Origin: Mesodorylaimus sp. YZB2_4
Lineage: Eukaryota > Nematoda > Enoplea > Dorylaimida > Dorylaimidae
Direction: 5' to 3'
DNA: 64,000 nucleotides
NCBI GenBank assembly: GCA_030248295.1
Contig: JASANH010001039.1
Span: forward strand, 744,001-808,000
Positions 1 to 10,234 of the stretch are shown here, in pieces. The notes under the pieces are model-generated. The model saw only the letters and a list, made by a program, of their open reading frames with translations, was not told where the DNA came from and searched no databases. Both the position numbers and the translations under genes were made by a program. Each line of letters begins with the position of its first letter. Within the stretch, counting starts at the first letter, position 1.

Positions 1-70
1 TCAGTCGCCGTTCATCTCGCCACTTCTCGTCTTCACGAATTAAATCGAATCAAATCCAAATCACGTCGAA

Positions 71-1666
71 ATGAAATCGTCCTTGCTTGTCTCGATCCTG
101 GTCATCGTCCTATTCCCGTCTGCCGTTCTGAGCCAGGCCGCAACTCTCCAAAACTACACGATTGCGTACAAGTGCGACATCGTCTTCGTCGTCGATGAAT
201 CAAGGAGCATCACCGACGCCAACTTCGCCACCATGATGAATGCCATCAACAGCTTGCCCAAGTACATCGAGATGGGTCCGGAAAAGGCTCGCATTGGCGT
301 TATTATGTTCGCCGATACGTCGCGAATCGCACTCCATCTGACGGACGACAAAACAGAGGTGGAGAACTTGAAAGTAATTCAAGAAGGAGGAGGCACTAAA
401 ACGCAAAAAGGCCTCAAAGATGCCAAGGACAAAGTGTTCGCCAAAGCCCGCCCCAACGCGATCAAACTGCTCATCCTGATCACCGATGGCGACACAAACC
501 CCCCACATGAACCTGAAGCCGAAGAGATCGCTGCACGAATGCGTGGAGACGACGTCCAAGTCTACGCTGCCTTCGTGGGCGACATACAAAAACACACTCG
601 CAATCACCTCGACAAGATCACCGGTGACTCGTCGCAGGTGTTTTCAATCGATGACTTCAAAGGCCTCCTGAACCTCCTCTCTCAGCAAATCCCGCAACAC
701 ATCGACTGCCAGTTCACCCCGGTTTGCCGTTTCGACGGCCAGCAACAATGCGGCGTGGCCTGGTGGAGGCAAGTGCCCGATGAAAAAGTCGAGGGCTGCA
801 AGAACTCGATGCCGAGCGATGACAAGCTCAAGAAGAAATGCGCCGAAGCCGACTGCAAGCAGACCTGCGACAAGTGGCCGTGGGAAGATGAGAAATGCGA
901 GTCGAGCGGCCAAAGCGGCATCAAAAAACGTCTTGGCGAAATGCCGAAGCACCAGCAGCACGCCTACGAAAACTGCCCGAAGGAGCAACCGTACCAGTGT
1001 CCGACTTGGACTGTCCTCTCGACCACCACGCCGGCCACAACTCTGACTGGCGAAACGACCAACTCGAAGGCAGCAATCACAATGAAGACGACCACATCTG
1101 AGAAGCCGACCAAGGCTGCTGCCGTGGCCCCGATTCCGGATGGGGACGGAGGCAGTGGAGGGACGCAACCTTGGCTGATCGGTGTCATCGTCGGAGTGAT
1201 CGCTCTGGTCCTGCTCATCATCGTGATCGCAATCGTGCTGACCATGCGCAGGAAGAAAAAGCGGGAAGCCGATGCTGCTGCCGCCGCCGCTCTGGCCAAG
1301 AAGAAGGCCGAAGCTGAAGCCAAGTCGAAGTCAAAGTCGTCGATCGACAAGTCCAGCATGCAGCAGTCCAAGATGTACGGCGCGCTGCCCTACGATCGCA
1401 CGACCCGCAAAGTAGCTGACGACAGCATGGGCGTCAGCCTGACTGGGACGACAAGGAAACCACCGCCCAAAGCCGCCGAGCCAACGCCCATGAAGTCAGC
1501 CAGTCAGAAGCCCTCGAAACCGATTGGCGGTGACGCCGACGAATCGAAGTCGAAAGCGGGCGTGTCCCCAGCTGGAATGAAGGGTAGCAGTGCTCAAGGA
1601 GGGAAGCCCCCGATGGGAACGCAGAAATCCGAAGTGCCCAACAAGGCGGAGACCCAGAAGAAGTGA
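71..1666 (+). CDS. vWA-domain single-pass membrane protein
   Basis: One uninterrupted exon of 531 codons, starting at the first ATG after a short 5' leader. Seen: a hydrophobic signal peptide (residues 1-21); a von Willebrand factor A domain (about 35-213) with the metal-binding DxSxS motif as DESRS (42-46), a central GGTKT stretch and a later ITDGD; a Cys-rich segment (about 213-315); a Thr-rich mucin-like stretch (about 318-350); one membrane helix (about 368-392) followed by RRKKK; and a Lys/Ser/Ala/Pro-rich tail of about 135 residues. In the family, vWA domains bind matrix or protein ligands through a divalent cation at the MIDAS, so an adhesion receptor or matrix sensor facing outwards is likely. 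A degenerate second copy, including 5' leader similarity, lies at about 12.02-12.52 kb. The ligand is unknown. Confidence 0.85.
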   Translation: MKSSLLVSILVIVLFPSAVLSQAATLQNYTIAYKCDIVFVVDESRSITDANFATMMNAINSLPKYIEMGPEKARIGVIMFADTSRIALHLTDDKTEVENLKVIQEGGGTKTQKGLKDAKDKVFAKARPNAIKLLILITDGDTNPPHEPEAEEIAARMRGDDVQVYAAFVGDIQKHTRNHLDKITGDSSQVFSIDDFKGLLNLLSQQIPQHIDCQFTPVCRFDGQQQCGVAWWRQVPDEKVEGCKNSMPSDDKLKKKCAEADCKQTCDKWPWEDEKCESSGQSGIKKRLGEMPKHQQHAYENCPKEQPYQCPTWTVLSTTTPATTLTGETTNSKAAITMKTTTSEKPTKAAAVAPIPDGDGGSGGTQPWLIGVIVGVIALVLLIIVIAIVLTMRRKKKREADAAAAAALAKKKAEAEAKSKSKSSIDKSSMQQSKMYGALPYDRTTRKVADDSMGVSLTGTTRKPPPKAAEPTPMKSASQKPSKPIGGDADESKSKAGVSPAGMKGSSAQGGKPPMGTQKSEVPNKAETQKK

Positions 1667-3052
1667 ACTGATCTGAGAGTGATGGAGATGTGATGCCAAT
1701 GATGTGATGATGTGAATCGTGTGCAACTCGTCTCGTGTACTCGCATGCTGATGACCCGTCAAAAACTACCAAATGCCTGGTGTGTGTCCAGTTTGAAAGG
1801 AGTAGGAGCACAAAACCATTGCTGCCGTACAGCGTTTAAAAAAAACGTGCATCTCGATATCAGTTTGTTGCTCGAACTCTCCAATTCACCTCATCAATGT
1901 GCGCAATAGGTTTGAAACGAGCCTAAAACCCTTGCTTCGGTCTGGTTCTTTTTCGCTTGAAAACGTCCATATTTAAAAACGCTCTTCCTTCAAATTCGGA
2001 AAAAACCTGAATTTTTTAAATAGTTTGGCCATAATCGACTGCAGTTTGCCGTTTTCATGCACCCTGACAACGATAAAATCCTCCTATGAATCTTAGCAAG
2101 TCACATCCGTAGCGCTTGGTGACTGAATTCTTTTGGAGTTCATTCATTGTTCCTGTTTTTGCAGGCAAGTGATTTCGTGAGGAGCTAATCGCCTGAGCAA
2201 TCTTGCTGAATTTTTTGCTTTCTATAGCGTAAACGCAAGAAGCCAAAAAGATTTTAATCTCGCCCTCCCTTATTGAATGGCCACGCTCTCGAACTTCGAA
2301 CAAATTAGCAGATATGCCGCGTCAATAAAACTTTGAAGTCCAATTCTAGTGAACCGCTTTAGAAAATTTAGTATCAGACCTACAACAACGGAAACGTAGA
2401 AACAACGCTCATAAGGTGATATTCGAATTTTAAAAAATTTGTCGCTAAGGAATTTGTGAAACAATGTGACTAAAGTTATGAAGTCTCTCAGATCAGTCAG
2501 TCATGAATGATGGAAGTCAGTTATATGAGCTTGAATCGCGAAGCAGTGGATGAGGAGTTCTGAATAAGAGAAGCGGGAACACATAAAAAGCCTTGAGCCA
2601 TGAGCGGGAACCGAGCCCCTGTGATGATCAGACCACTGTATTATCGTATGAGAAGCATATGACTTAGCACTGAATTGTAGTCCTTATTTTACTGTAGGTA
2701 AGACCATATAGTGTTTGTTCGCGAGCACTTCCTATGTTTGCTTACTGAGCACACATGGGTGTCATTCCATTCCAGGCTGTGTCCTCCTGATCATCATTCT
2801 TGTTTATCAGGCGGAGATGATTCAGGCATTTTCTTTAAAATAAGTTACACCCATGCGTGGGCACTTTGCTGAATGTTTTGGCTGATTGTATATTTGCCAA
2901 GTTCCACTTGTGAAGGTCATGATAACGTTTAACTATGGCGTCAACAAACTAGCATTTAGTGGACATTTGGCAGGCGCACTAGAGTACTGGTTATCTAAGT
3001 TTATATCCTGTGATAAAACGCCCACATGTAATTGATAAGGAGTGCGAAAATA
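1667..3052. other. intergenic, no gene recognised
   Basis: AT-rich stretch holding the 3' flank of the vWA gene and the upstream region of the Cys-rich gene at 3.1 kb. Only short open frames occur, none with a recognisable domain or Cys pattern. No clear polyadenylation hexamer was found directly after the vWA stop codon. Confidence 0.5.
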
Positions 3053-3060
3053 GTATTTAA
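3053..3060 (+). promoter_or_regulatory. TATA-like box of Cys-rich gene
   Basis: TATTTAAG lies about 65 bp before the ATG of the Cys-rich secreted protein gene, a reasonable distance for a core promoter with a short leader. Assigned by sequence and position only. Confidence 0.35.
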
Positions 3061-3120
3061 GCGCAGGTGAAGTAACGTGAACACAATTCATCCAGTGCTC
3101 AGCAGAACTTTCAATCGAAA

Positions 3121-4107
3121 ATGCTCTATTTCGCCGTTGTGGGGCTGATTGTGGCCACTGTGGCCTATGCGCACCCGCCAGTCAAGCCAACCAACGCCAG
3201 CTTCGAAGTTTGCTGGCGTGACGCATACTGCCGAGGAGAAGGAAGGTTTCCGAGAGAGTGTGACGAAGGTTATGACCTGAGTGGCGGACGGTGCTACAAG
3301 GAGTGCGAGGCAAATTATACAGGTGAGTCATGACCTCGTTGGGCGGTAATATGGCTGGGACACTAGCCTATACACCATGACACTGTCCCTTACATACCAT
3401 TACACACCACGTCCCATGCTATGTCTAAGTGTACTTGTGCCCATGCAGGTATGCGCATTTGTGGGCAAAGAAAACAAACACAAAACTACACCTAAGCCAG
3501 CTATGATAAATAATAACGATAAATAATAAAATAACGAAAAAGCATTGTCATTTTAGCCCACGGCGCGATTTGCTGGGAAAAGTGCCCATCTGGTTTCTTC
3601 GAGGCCGGTGCCGTATGCAAGCTCCCACCCGACTACTATCATCCTTGCCCGTGGTACGATATCTGCGGTAAAGGATGTCGCGACAACTGCTCAGAAGGCT
3701 ATTACCCTCAAGGATGCGGGTGTCGTCGACCAGGTCAAGTCATCAAGAGAAAGTCGTACAATCGTGGTCGTGGAGAGGCTCCTCATTGCCCTGCCAATCT
3801 GACAGAGAGCTGTGGCTTATGCTATCCGCCTTGCAAAGAAGACTATGTTGGAGAGGGTCCAATCTGCTACAGAAACGACTCAGGCAACTCCACCTACACT
3901 GTCGAATGCAACCCATTCGCATTTGGAAACAATAAAACCGATTGTGACGATTTAAATAAGTTCCTGATCCAAGCTGGCTTCACGACACCGCAATGCATCG
4001 GCCCATTGGTCTATGCTATTTTGACTGGCCATGTGGTGGGACCACGATTCTGCCAAAAATTGATCAGAGAAGTTTTGCCCTCCCTGATTGGGACACCAGT
4101 TTGTTGA
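3121..4107 (+). CDS. secreted Cys-rich protein, two exons
   Basis: Two-exon model: 3121-3322 and 3557-4107. The donor is AG|GTGAGT, the acceptor TTTTAG, and the intron (234 bp, phase 1) joins in frame to give 250 residues. Seen: a signal peptide (about 1-18), then regularly spaced Cys in units such as GRCYKECEANYTG and CWEKCPSGFFEAG, with a basic RKSYNRGRG stretch in the middle. The pattern of short Cys loops with YTG/FFE turns resembles furin- or EGF-like repeats, so an extracellular role is inferred; there is no catalytic motif. The last 50 residues keep three more Cys and end in a Cys at the stop codon. I do not recognise a named family. Confidence 0.75.
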
Positions 4108-4455
4108 GCGAAAGACAAGAAGAGGAAATGATGGGCTAGCTACATACTGTATAAGCTACGATGATTGACTAATCTGGGTGTGTTCGTGATTATTGTTGGA
4201 ATACTGTATGTTTATGATTGGAAACAAGTAAGCACTGGGTCGTCATCAACAAAGCCGACTTGTTTTTTCTGCTCGAGGACAGGTCGCAGTATCTTTACGA
4301 ATACTGTGTGCATCACGTATACTGCCACCAACTATCACAGACCTGTCACCGGTTCAGTAGGATACAATTCAACTTGAAAAAATTTGCAAGGGGTGAATAT
4401 CGAACGCTTGAAGCAAAGCTCGGCACTTGAGCTTTCCTTCCAAAAAATCTGTCTT
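4108..4455. other. intergenic between convergent genes
   Basis: Short gap where the Cys-rich gene (+) and the Gly/Cys-rich gene (-) converge. It must hold both 3' ends. I see no other feature. Confidence 0.5.
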
Positions 4456-5682
4456 TCATCCCCAGAAGCTGGAGAACCAGGAGCCCCAACCGCCGCCGTT
4501 GCCGCCGCTTTTGCTTCCGCAGTTGCCGCCAGAGCAGCCGCCGGCAGAACTGCTGCCACCACCACAGTTACCACCAGTACATCCACCGCCTCCGCCTCCG
4601 CTGCCACTGCTCTGTTGCCTTCCACCTCCACCGCAGTTCCCTCCCGGGCAACCACCGCTGGCAGATGACCATCCTCCATTTCCGCCACCTCCGCCGCCAC
4701 CGCCACAGTTTCCTCCAGGACAACCGCCACCGCCAGATGGCCATCCTCCGCTTCCACCACCTCCGCCGCCACAATTTCCTCCTGGACAGCCTCCTCCTTG
4801 CGGCTTAGCATTTCCTCCACAGTTTCCTCCAGGGCAGCCACCACCTGCAGATGACCATCCTGCATTACCACCAGCTCCACCGCCACAGTTGCCTCCAGGG
4901 CAGCCTCCGCCGCCAGATGACCATCCTCCATTACCACCACCACCACCGCTGCCACTGCTCTGTTGCCTTCCACCTCCACCACAATTCCCCCCTTGGCAAC
5001 CACTGCCAGCAGGTGGCCATCCTCCATTTCCACCCACTCCACTGCCACAATTTCCTCCAGAGCAGCCTCCTCCTCCTTGTGGCTTTGCATTTCCTCCGCA
5101 GCTTCCTCCAGGACAGCCGCCATTTCCAGATGACCATCCTGCATTACTATTACCACCACCACCACCGCCGCAGTTTCCACCAGGACAGCCGCCACTGCCA
5201 GATGACCATCCTGCATTGCCTCCGCCGCCACAGTTGCCTCCAGGACAACCCTCACCGCCAGATGACCATCCTGCATTGCCTCCACCTCCACCTCCACCGC
5301 CACAATTCCCTCCAGGGCAACCTCCTCCTCCTTGTGGCTTTGCATTTCCTCCGCAGTTTCCTCCAGGACAGCCGCCACCGCCTGATGGCCATCTTGCATT
5401 ACCACCACTTCCACCGCCACAGTTGCCTCCAGGACAGCCGCCACCGCCAGATGACCATCCTGCATTGCCTCCTCCTCCACCGCCACCGCCACAATTCCCT
5501 CCAGGGCAACCTCCTCCTTGTGGCTTGCCTACTCCACCACCAGAGGACCATCCACCTCCCCCACCTCCGCCTCCGCTAAGCCACCTCTTTTCTTCCTCGC
5601 CCATTACTCTCTGAGCGATTCTTCGCGACACACTGCTCGAAATGGCAGTGGTCGCCAGCAGTAGTATTGCGAGCAGCTTCAT
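4456..5682 (-). CDS. secreted Gly-rich, CPGGNC-repeat protein
   Basis: Single exon of 408 codons. The frame is open further upstream, but I chose the ATG at 5682 because it begins a clean signal peptide (MKLLAILLLATTAIS) and has a TATA box about 67 bp upstream. After an RR and an EEEKR stretch the protein is about 370 residues of Gly runs carrying around 20 copies of a GCPGGNCGG unit, alternating with GGW, NAKPQGG and RQQSSGSGG spacers. It ends in WGSWFSSFWG. Regular CPGGNC units suggest disulfide cross-linking of an extracellular matrix, cuticle, mucus or silk-like material; Gly-rich secreted antimicrobials are an alternative. The neighbouring gene at 6.4-7.0 kb, same strand, shares signal-peptide style and C-terminal motif, so the two are probably paralogues. 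Confidence 0.8.
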   Translation of the reverse strand: MKLLAILLLATTAISSSVSRRIAQRVMGEEEKRWLSGGGGGGGGWSSGGGVGKPQGGGCPGGNCGGGGGGGGNAGWSSGGGGCPGGNCGGGSGGNARWPSGGGGCPGGNCGGNAKPQGGGGCPGGNCGGGGGGGGNAGWSSGGEGCPGGNCGGGGNAGWSSGSGGCPGGNCGGGGGGNSNAGWSSGNGGCPGGSCGGNAKPQGGGGCSGGNCGSGVGGNGGWPPAGSGCQGGNCGGGGRQQSSGSGGGGGNGGWSSGGGGCPGGNCGGGAGGNAGWSSAGGGCPGGNCGGNAKPQGGGCPGGNCGGGGGGSGGWPSGGGGCPGGNCGGGGGGGGNGGWSSASGGCPGGNCGGGGRQQSSGSGGGGGGCTGGNCGGGSSSAGGCSGGNCGSKSGGNGGGWGSWFSSFWG

Positions 5683-5748
5683 CGTATCGAAACTACTTCT
5701 ATCGCGAACGATATGAGCTTGAATAATCGCAAAGCAATCAGGGACGAC

Positions 5749-5755
5749 TTTTATA
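5749..5755 (-). promoter_or_regulatory. TATA box of Gly/Cys-rich gene
   Basis: On the minus strand the sequence reads TATAAAA, about 67 bp before the chosen ATG at 5682. It supports that start over the upstream in-frame ATG at 5811, which would lie outside the promoter. Confidence 0.5.
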
Positions 5756-5811
5756 TTTATCCCCACAGACGTCATTCGTAAAGCAAAAAGGAGCCGCTTT
5801 ACGCTGTTCAT

Positions 5812-6417
5812 ACAAGCATAGCTATTCGTTTTTTACGGCCTTTCTGCATCGCTAGCGCATGTGCCAGACTGTTATAAGGTAAAGCAGCTGAATGAATCCC
5901 ATTTCTATAAATTTTCTCCCATTTCTGCCTCCTCTATTTGATCCACTTTGAACACGGAAACGATTTGATGAGTTCTCTAGCCGATATAAATGCCTGAATG
6001 AAAATTTCTTGAATGTCGAGGTAATAGGGCATGTGTCTAGCTGTATTCGGATGCTACACGCAGCTTTTTTGGGTTTACATATTTCACCCTGATAAAGATT
6101 TGCCCATCTGTTTTTGAAGAGAGCAGGACCCTTGTACAATAGAATGCGAAGCTTGTTTTGTGGTCGCTTTAAAAAATTGTCAATCAAATGTCAGAGAAGA
6201 CTAACTTTTTAAAAAATTCCTGCGGACATGAAAATAATGTCGATGAGCATAATTTTAATCAGATCACGGCTCAATCAGCCAGTTCCATCAGCGCACGTCA
6301 TTTTTTGCCTCATCACTGAACGCTGTATGCAGACTTGAGGGTCCATGAACACATTTCACATAAAACTACTCACAACTCGAGCGGAAGTTCCAACAAAAAA
6401 TCCTGTGTGAGGTTTTC
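5812..6417. other. intergenic, no gene recognised
   Basis: About 600 bp between the two minus-strand Gly-rich genes, holding the 3' flank of one and the upstream region of the other. Nothing else is supported. Confidence 0.5.
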
Positions 6418-6975
6418 CTATCCCCACATGTTTGTGAAGTATGAGAACCATGAACCCCAATTGATGCTGACGCTGCTGACGCCACCAGGTCTTCCTCCGC
6501 CACCATTTCCGCCTCCACCACTTCCCCCTCCCCAGTTACCACCACCACCCCCACTTCCCCCATTTCCACCACCTCCGCTCCCCCCATTCCCGCCACCACC
6601 CCAGTTACCCCCATTACCTCCGCCACCACCTCCACCACCACCCCAGTTACCACCACCACCTCCACTTCCCCCATTTCCACCACCACCTCCGCTCCCCCCA
6701 TTTCCACCACCACCCCCATTACCCCCAATACCAACCCCACCACCACCACCACCATTGCCCCAGCCATTGCTACTGCCATGGCCTCCATGTCCTCCATGAC
6801 CACTGCCACTTCCGCCCCAATGACCTCCATTGTGCATTCCTCCACCTCCACCACCGCAGCAACCGCCACCCATTCCATTCATCCCATGTCTGTCATCTGA
6901 TCGACGACCTCGCGTAATGCTCGTCGCCAATACACCAAACACATTGACACTGAGGAGAAGGAGAACAAGCTTCAT
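6418..6975 (-). CDS. secreted Gly-rich protein
   Basis: Single exon, 185 codons. Seen: a signal peptide (MKLVLLLLSVNVFGVLA, about 1-18); a short basic/acidic stretch with RGRRSDDRHG, possibly a processing site; a GGGCCGGG segment with the only two Cys; a His-containing MHNGGHWGG region; and about 110 residues of GGGGNGGSGG/NWGGG repeats. It ends in WGSWFSYFTNMWG, closely similar to the end of the Gly-rich gene at 4.5-5.7 kb. A TATA box sits about 60 bp upstream. Likely a secreted structural or antimicrobial Gly-rich protein; no enzyme motif. The two genes probably arose by duplication followed by expansion of different simple-sequence cores. Confidence 0.78.
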   Translation of the reverse strand: MKLVLLLLSVNVFGVLATSITRGRRSDDRHGMNGMGGGCCGGGGGGMHNGGHWGGSGSGHGGHGGHGSSNGWGNGGGGGGVGIGGNGGGGGNGGSGGGGGNGGSGGGGGNWGGGGGGGGGNGGNWGGGGNGGSGGGGNGGSGGGGGNWGGGSGGGGNGGGGRPGGVSSVSINWGSWFSYFTNMWG

Positions 6976-7034
6976 ATTCTAGCACTCTGAAATGACATGA
7001 CGTGACGAGCTGAGCTAGCCTGACAATCGCCGTG

Positions 7035-7044
7035 TTATTTTATA
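7035..7044 (-). promoter_or_regulatory. TATA box of Gly-rich gene
   Basis: Minus strand TATAAAATAA about 60 bp before the ATG at 6975. Confidence 0.5.
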
Positions 7045-7369
7045 GCAGTGCTCTCGACAGCAGCGCATGAGCTGACGAAACTTGTTTTGCATATTGATTT
7101 ATCACCTGCGTCTTTTTCTGGCTGTACAAAAAATCATGTTTTGCGTCAAAGCTAACGGCGATATTTATATTGTTTTTTATTCTCCTTACTGGTTGTTTGT
7201 CCTCTGGGCTAACCACAAATCGAGCTCAATCGTATTTCATTCACTCGTTTTTGCCAAGCAAGAGAGAGAGATCGGGCCATTTTTTAGCGGCAAATCTTTG
7301 TTACTTTTACTCTCGTGCCGTCCTGCCTGAGTGCCTTGTTTTTCAGTTTTTTCGGTCTTGACTATATGT

Positions 7370-7485
7370 ACTGTTGATATGGATATGGATATGGATATCT
7401 ATATCTAGTCGATATCCATATCTTCTGACATATCGATATCAAAATCATATCCATGTCCATATCTATATCTTATCTTATCTCTGAT
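7370..7485. repeat. GATATG hexamer repeats with inverted half
   Basis: GATATG repeats run first as ATATGG and then as their complement CCATAT, so the block is both tandem and partly palindromic. Confidence 0.7.
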
Positions 7486-9429
7486 CTCCTCTTGGGCAGA
7501 GGCAAGCCTCTCATTTCAGGCTGGAAATACCAAATAACCCTTTATTCATTGTGTTTATCTTCGTAACTTTTTAAGATTAGTGACAAGAAAGAAATATCAG
7601 ATTCTACAACCACTAGTTCTACTGTTCTTCGATTATTTGCAAAAAAAATTTACAATATCACAAAGGCGCAGCCTTTATATCAGGCATTGCTTTCCATGTT
7701 ACGTTTTTCTTACAGATTGTCATAAGCCATTACTTTATGTGAATCGAAAGCAAATTAGGTCACCTACATGCTGTTTCTTTTTTTGTACAGCATGAATGCT
7801 GAAACTGCAGTTTCATTCAGGCGATTTGGTTGTTATCAGGCTGTATGCAGGCATTCAGCTTACGATAAGATTTCCTCCCATGTACCGCATGGTAAGCACT
7901 GCACAGGGTGCAGCGTCCAAAAAGCGGACTTCATTTTTGATTTCGCGCGCTTACCAAGAGACACAGTGTTAAGTTTTCTGATATCGCTGATCAATGTCTG
8001 CGGTGCCAGTCTATCGAAAGGAGTTGCCTCCTGCAGCTGCGCTGTGGACGAGAAGGAGTTTTTTCTGCTGGTCTCTGTCCCAGATCGGTCTTTCTGTCTG
8101 GTTGCATAAATATTCCTTGTCCAAGATTTCAAATGCACTAATAATAAATATGGGGTAAAATTTTATTGAAATGTGAATTTCTACATCTTGGAAGTGGATT
8201 ACGAGAAAGTAAAATCGTGCAGAATGCGATAAAATCAATTATGGCTCTGGGACGGTCAGAATTTAGACCACACATTATTCGATCGCTACACAATTGTCCA
8301 TGCTATACAATGTCCATCTTGCACTTATCCAATTTTCTTGGTAATTCAAAATCTGTCGTCTGCGCAAATTGTGAAGTGCCTGGAGAGACAGCAGTGAGGT
8401 TTACTGGAAGCCTGAACCTTTACTTTAAATGGGAAAGCCATGGAAGGCATCAAAAAAAGAAGTTCTTGGGGTGCTCAGTCAGTCGTTCAGATTTGGTAGA
8501 TACACAGTTTGGTATCAGCTAGAGAATTGCCGTTTAGCGAAATACTGACCACAAAGCACCTCGAACCTAACGTTATACCTTCAGTCTGTTTTCATGCCAG
8601 CTTCTCATTTCCTTACTGTACAATGCAGTTAACACCCCCCTGATCAGAAGACGCGCATCGAAAGATGGGAGTCGGACTTTACCGCATGCAGAACTTACAT
8701 AAAACTCATACTCTTTTTTTTCTCCTCTCTCAAGCAAATGCATGCACTGTCAAGTGTGCTACTCTGTATAACCACCGAACTGAAAAAACCCTCTTCCAGG
8801 AACCGTCTGTAGGTTTTTTCGCCCCTCTTTCAAAGGGCAGTCTCCAATTTCACTGTACTAAGTACAATGCATGACTAAGACTTGATTAATTTTTTAATAA
8901 CGTTCTAGTTTGATAATTTTACCTTTAAATAGTTTCACCTTGATAATGTGGGCATGCCATGAGTGGGGGAACCTATATGTAAAGAGGCACATTTGACACA
9001 GCCCATGGGAAACTCTGGGGTCTACTGTATGCTTATCGTCAGGGGGCAAACGTACATATGTGGGCTTACAGCATATGAATAAATTCAACACTGGCGCGTT
9101 TTACTTCCTCTCCATTTGACAGTTTTAAAAATCGTTGAAGCCGGTACGCCTCAGTACAGTGCAATAATTATGTTTGTGAGCGCTTATATATGCCGCAATA
9201 TACCCGGGATGTCCGATGTCCGACGTTCATTTGCAACAGGACAATGCGGAGGAGGGTTAACTTGTTATAGAGTGCTTCTGTGAAAACCGCGGGAAATTTA
9301 AAAGATCAAGCTTCCAAAAAGCTGTGGCTTTGGTGATTCGTTCAGGCTGTTATTTGAGAATTTGCTCCCATATCATTCGAACTCGCCACTTGGACTCCAT
9401 GCAAGTAACTATGACGTTATTTCTGTTCA
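7486..9429. other. intergenic, no gene recognised
   Basis: About 2 kb with short overlapping open frames only. None has a signal peptide, Cys pattern or family motif that I can support. The segment around 9230-9310 (ending in CGGGAAATTTAAA) resembles 24025-24105, so it is probably repeat-derived. Confidence 0.5.
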
Positions 9430-9840
9430 TTTTTTAGGGCCGAAGCCTGTTTGTCTGTAGCCGGGCAGCAGTCAAACCTTCTAAGCAAGGCTGTGCGAGG
9501 ACCAGCACACACAACAGCTTCCCCCTGCGTGTTTCCACTTGGAGCAGCTCCACGCGAGGGCATCTTGGACTCGACATCGACTTCCTCGGACGATGGCGGG
9601 CGGGCTGTAAACCCTGTCGGTGTTCTACTCCTAGTTTGGACTCCGTCTCTCCACTCAGAGCACCTCGGCGGTACCGGGTGAGTCACCCACGGCCTGGCGT
9701 GCAAGGTCAGCGAGGTTTTATGGTCCGCAAACCGACCTCCATCACCGGGGATCGAGCCCGGGACGAGTCCAGCCACTTGCTCCCACGCAATACGGAGAGA
9801 CGAATGCCGAACCGTTGCACCGCCGCTGCCGCATGACGTC
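9430..9840 (-). mobile_element. tRNA-derived SINE, copy 1
   Basis: Read on the minus strand, a tRNA-like head at about 9838-9745 contains a B-box-like GGCTCGATCCCCG. A body of about 300 bp follows that matches 51,273-51,672 (+) over nearly its whole length; shared landmarks are GTCTCTCCGTATTG, CCTCGCTGACCTTGCA, GGCCGTGGGTGACTCACC and CGTCCGAGGAAGTCG. The two copies are dispersed and in opposite orientation, as expected for SINE retroposition. Open frames inside it are accidental. Confidence 0.75.
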
Positions 9841-10234
9841 ATTTCTGCACTGTTAAATCTTCCACATTGCCCTTGCTCACTGAACACCAACCAACCTAAA
9901 ATCATTGCCCTAACTGAAAATGCACTGAGCCAAATCAAGAACACCTCCGGATATCGCGAAGATAACTGCCTTCATATATTTTTTGAAATAAGAAAGTGGT
10001 AAATAGGAAACTGGCCTGGCATTCACTTCAAGTAAAAGGCCTCGAAATGTGAATTCCTTTGCAGACTCGTTTCTCCTTCAGGCAATGAACTAGTTTGAAA
10101 TCCAACGCCATATCAAACGAGGCGAAACAAACGATAGGAGGCCGCAAGGACACCCCTTTATAACGTTAGATAGGAGCAGCTGAACAGTTTTGCTTTGTGG
10201 TGTCCCCTAGACAGCCCGGAGTTAAAAATTTTTC
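9841..10234. other. upstream region of Cys-rich gene
   Basis: No gene seen. It should contain the promoter of the gene starting at 10,235, but I could not identify a convincing TATA box. Confidence 0.45.

Noticed and set aside
4335..5492. 385-codon Val/Ala/Glu-rich minus frame
   Set aside because: Shifted reading of the same repeat, without a signal peptide.
4427..5614. 395-codon Pro-rich frame on the plus strand
   Set aside because: It is the complement of the Gly-rich coding repeat on the minus strand, lacks a signal peptide and has no promoter or family; the minus frame has all three.
6335..6878. Pro-rich (+) and Val/Glu-rich (-) frames over the second Gly-rich gene
   Set aside because: Shadows of the GGN/GGS repeat.
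9417..9944. 175-codon minus frame
   Set aside because: Lies over the SINE; the other copy of the SINE has different frames.
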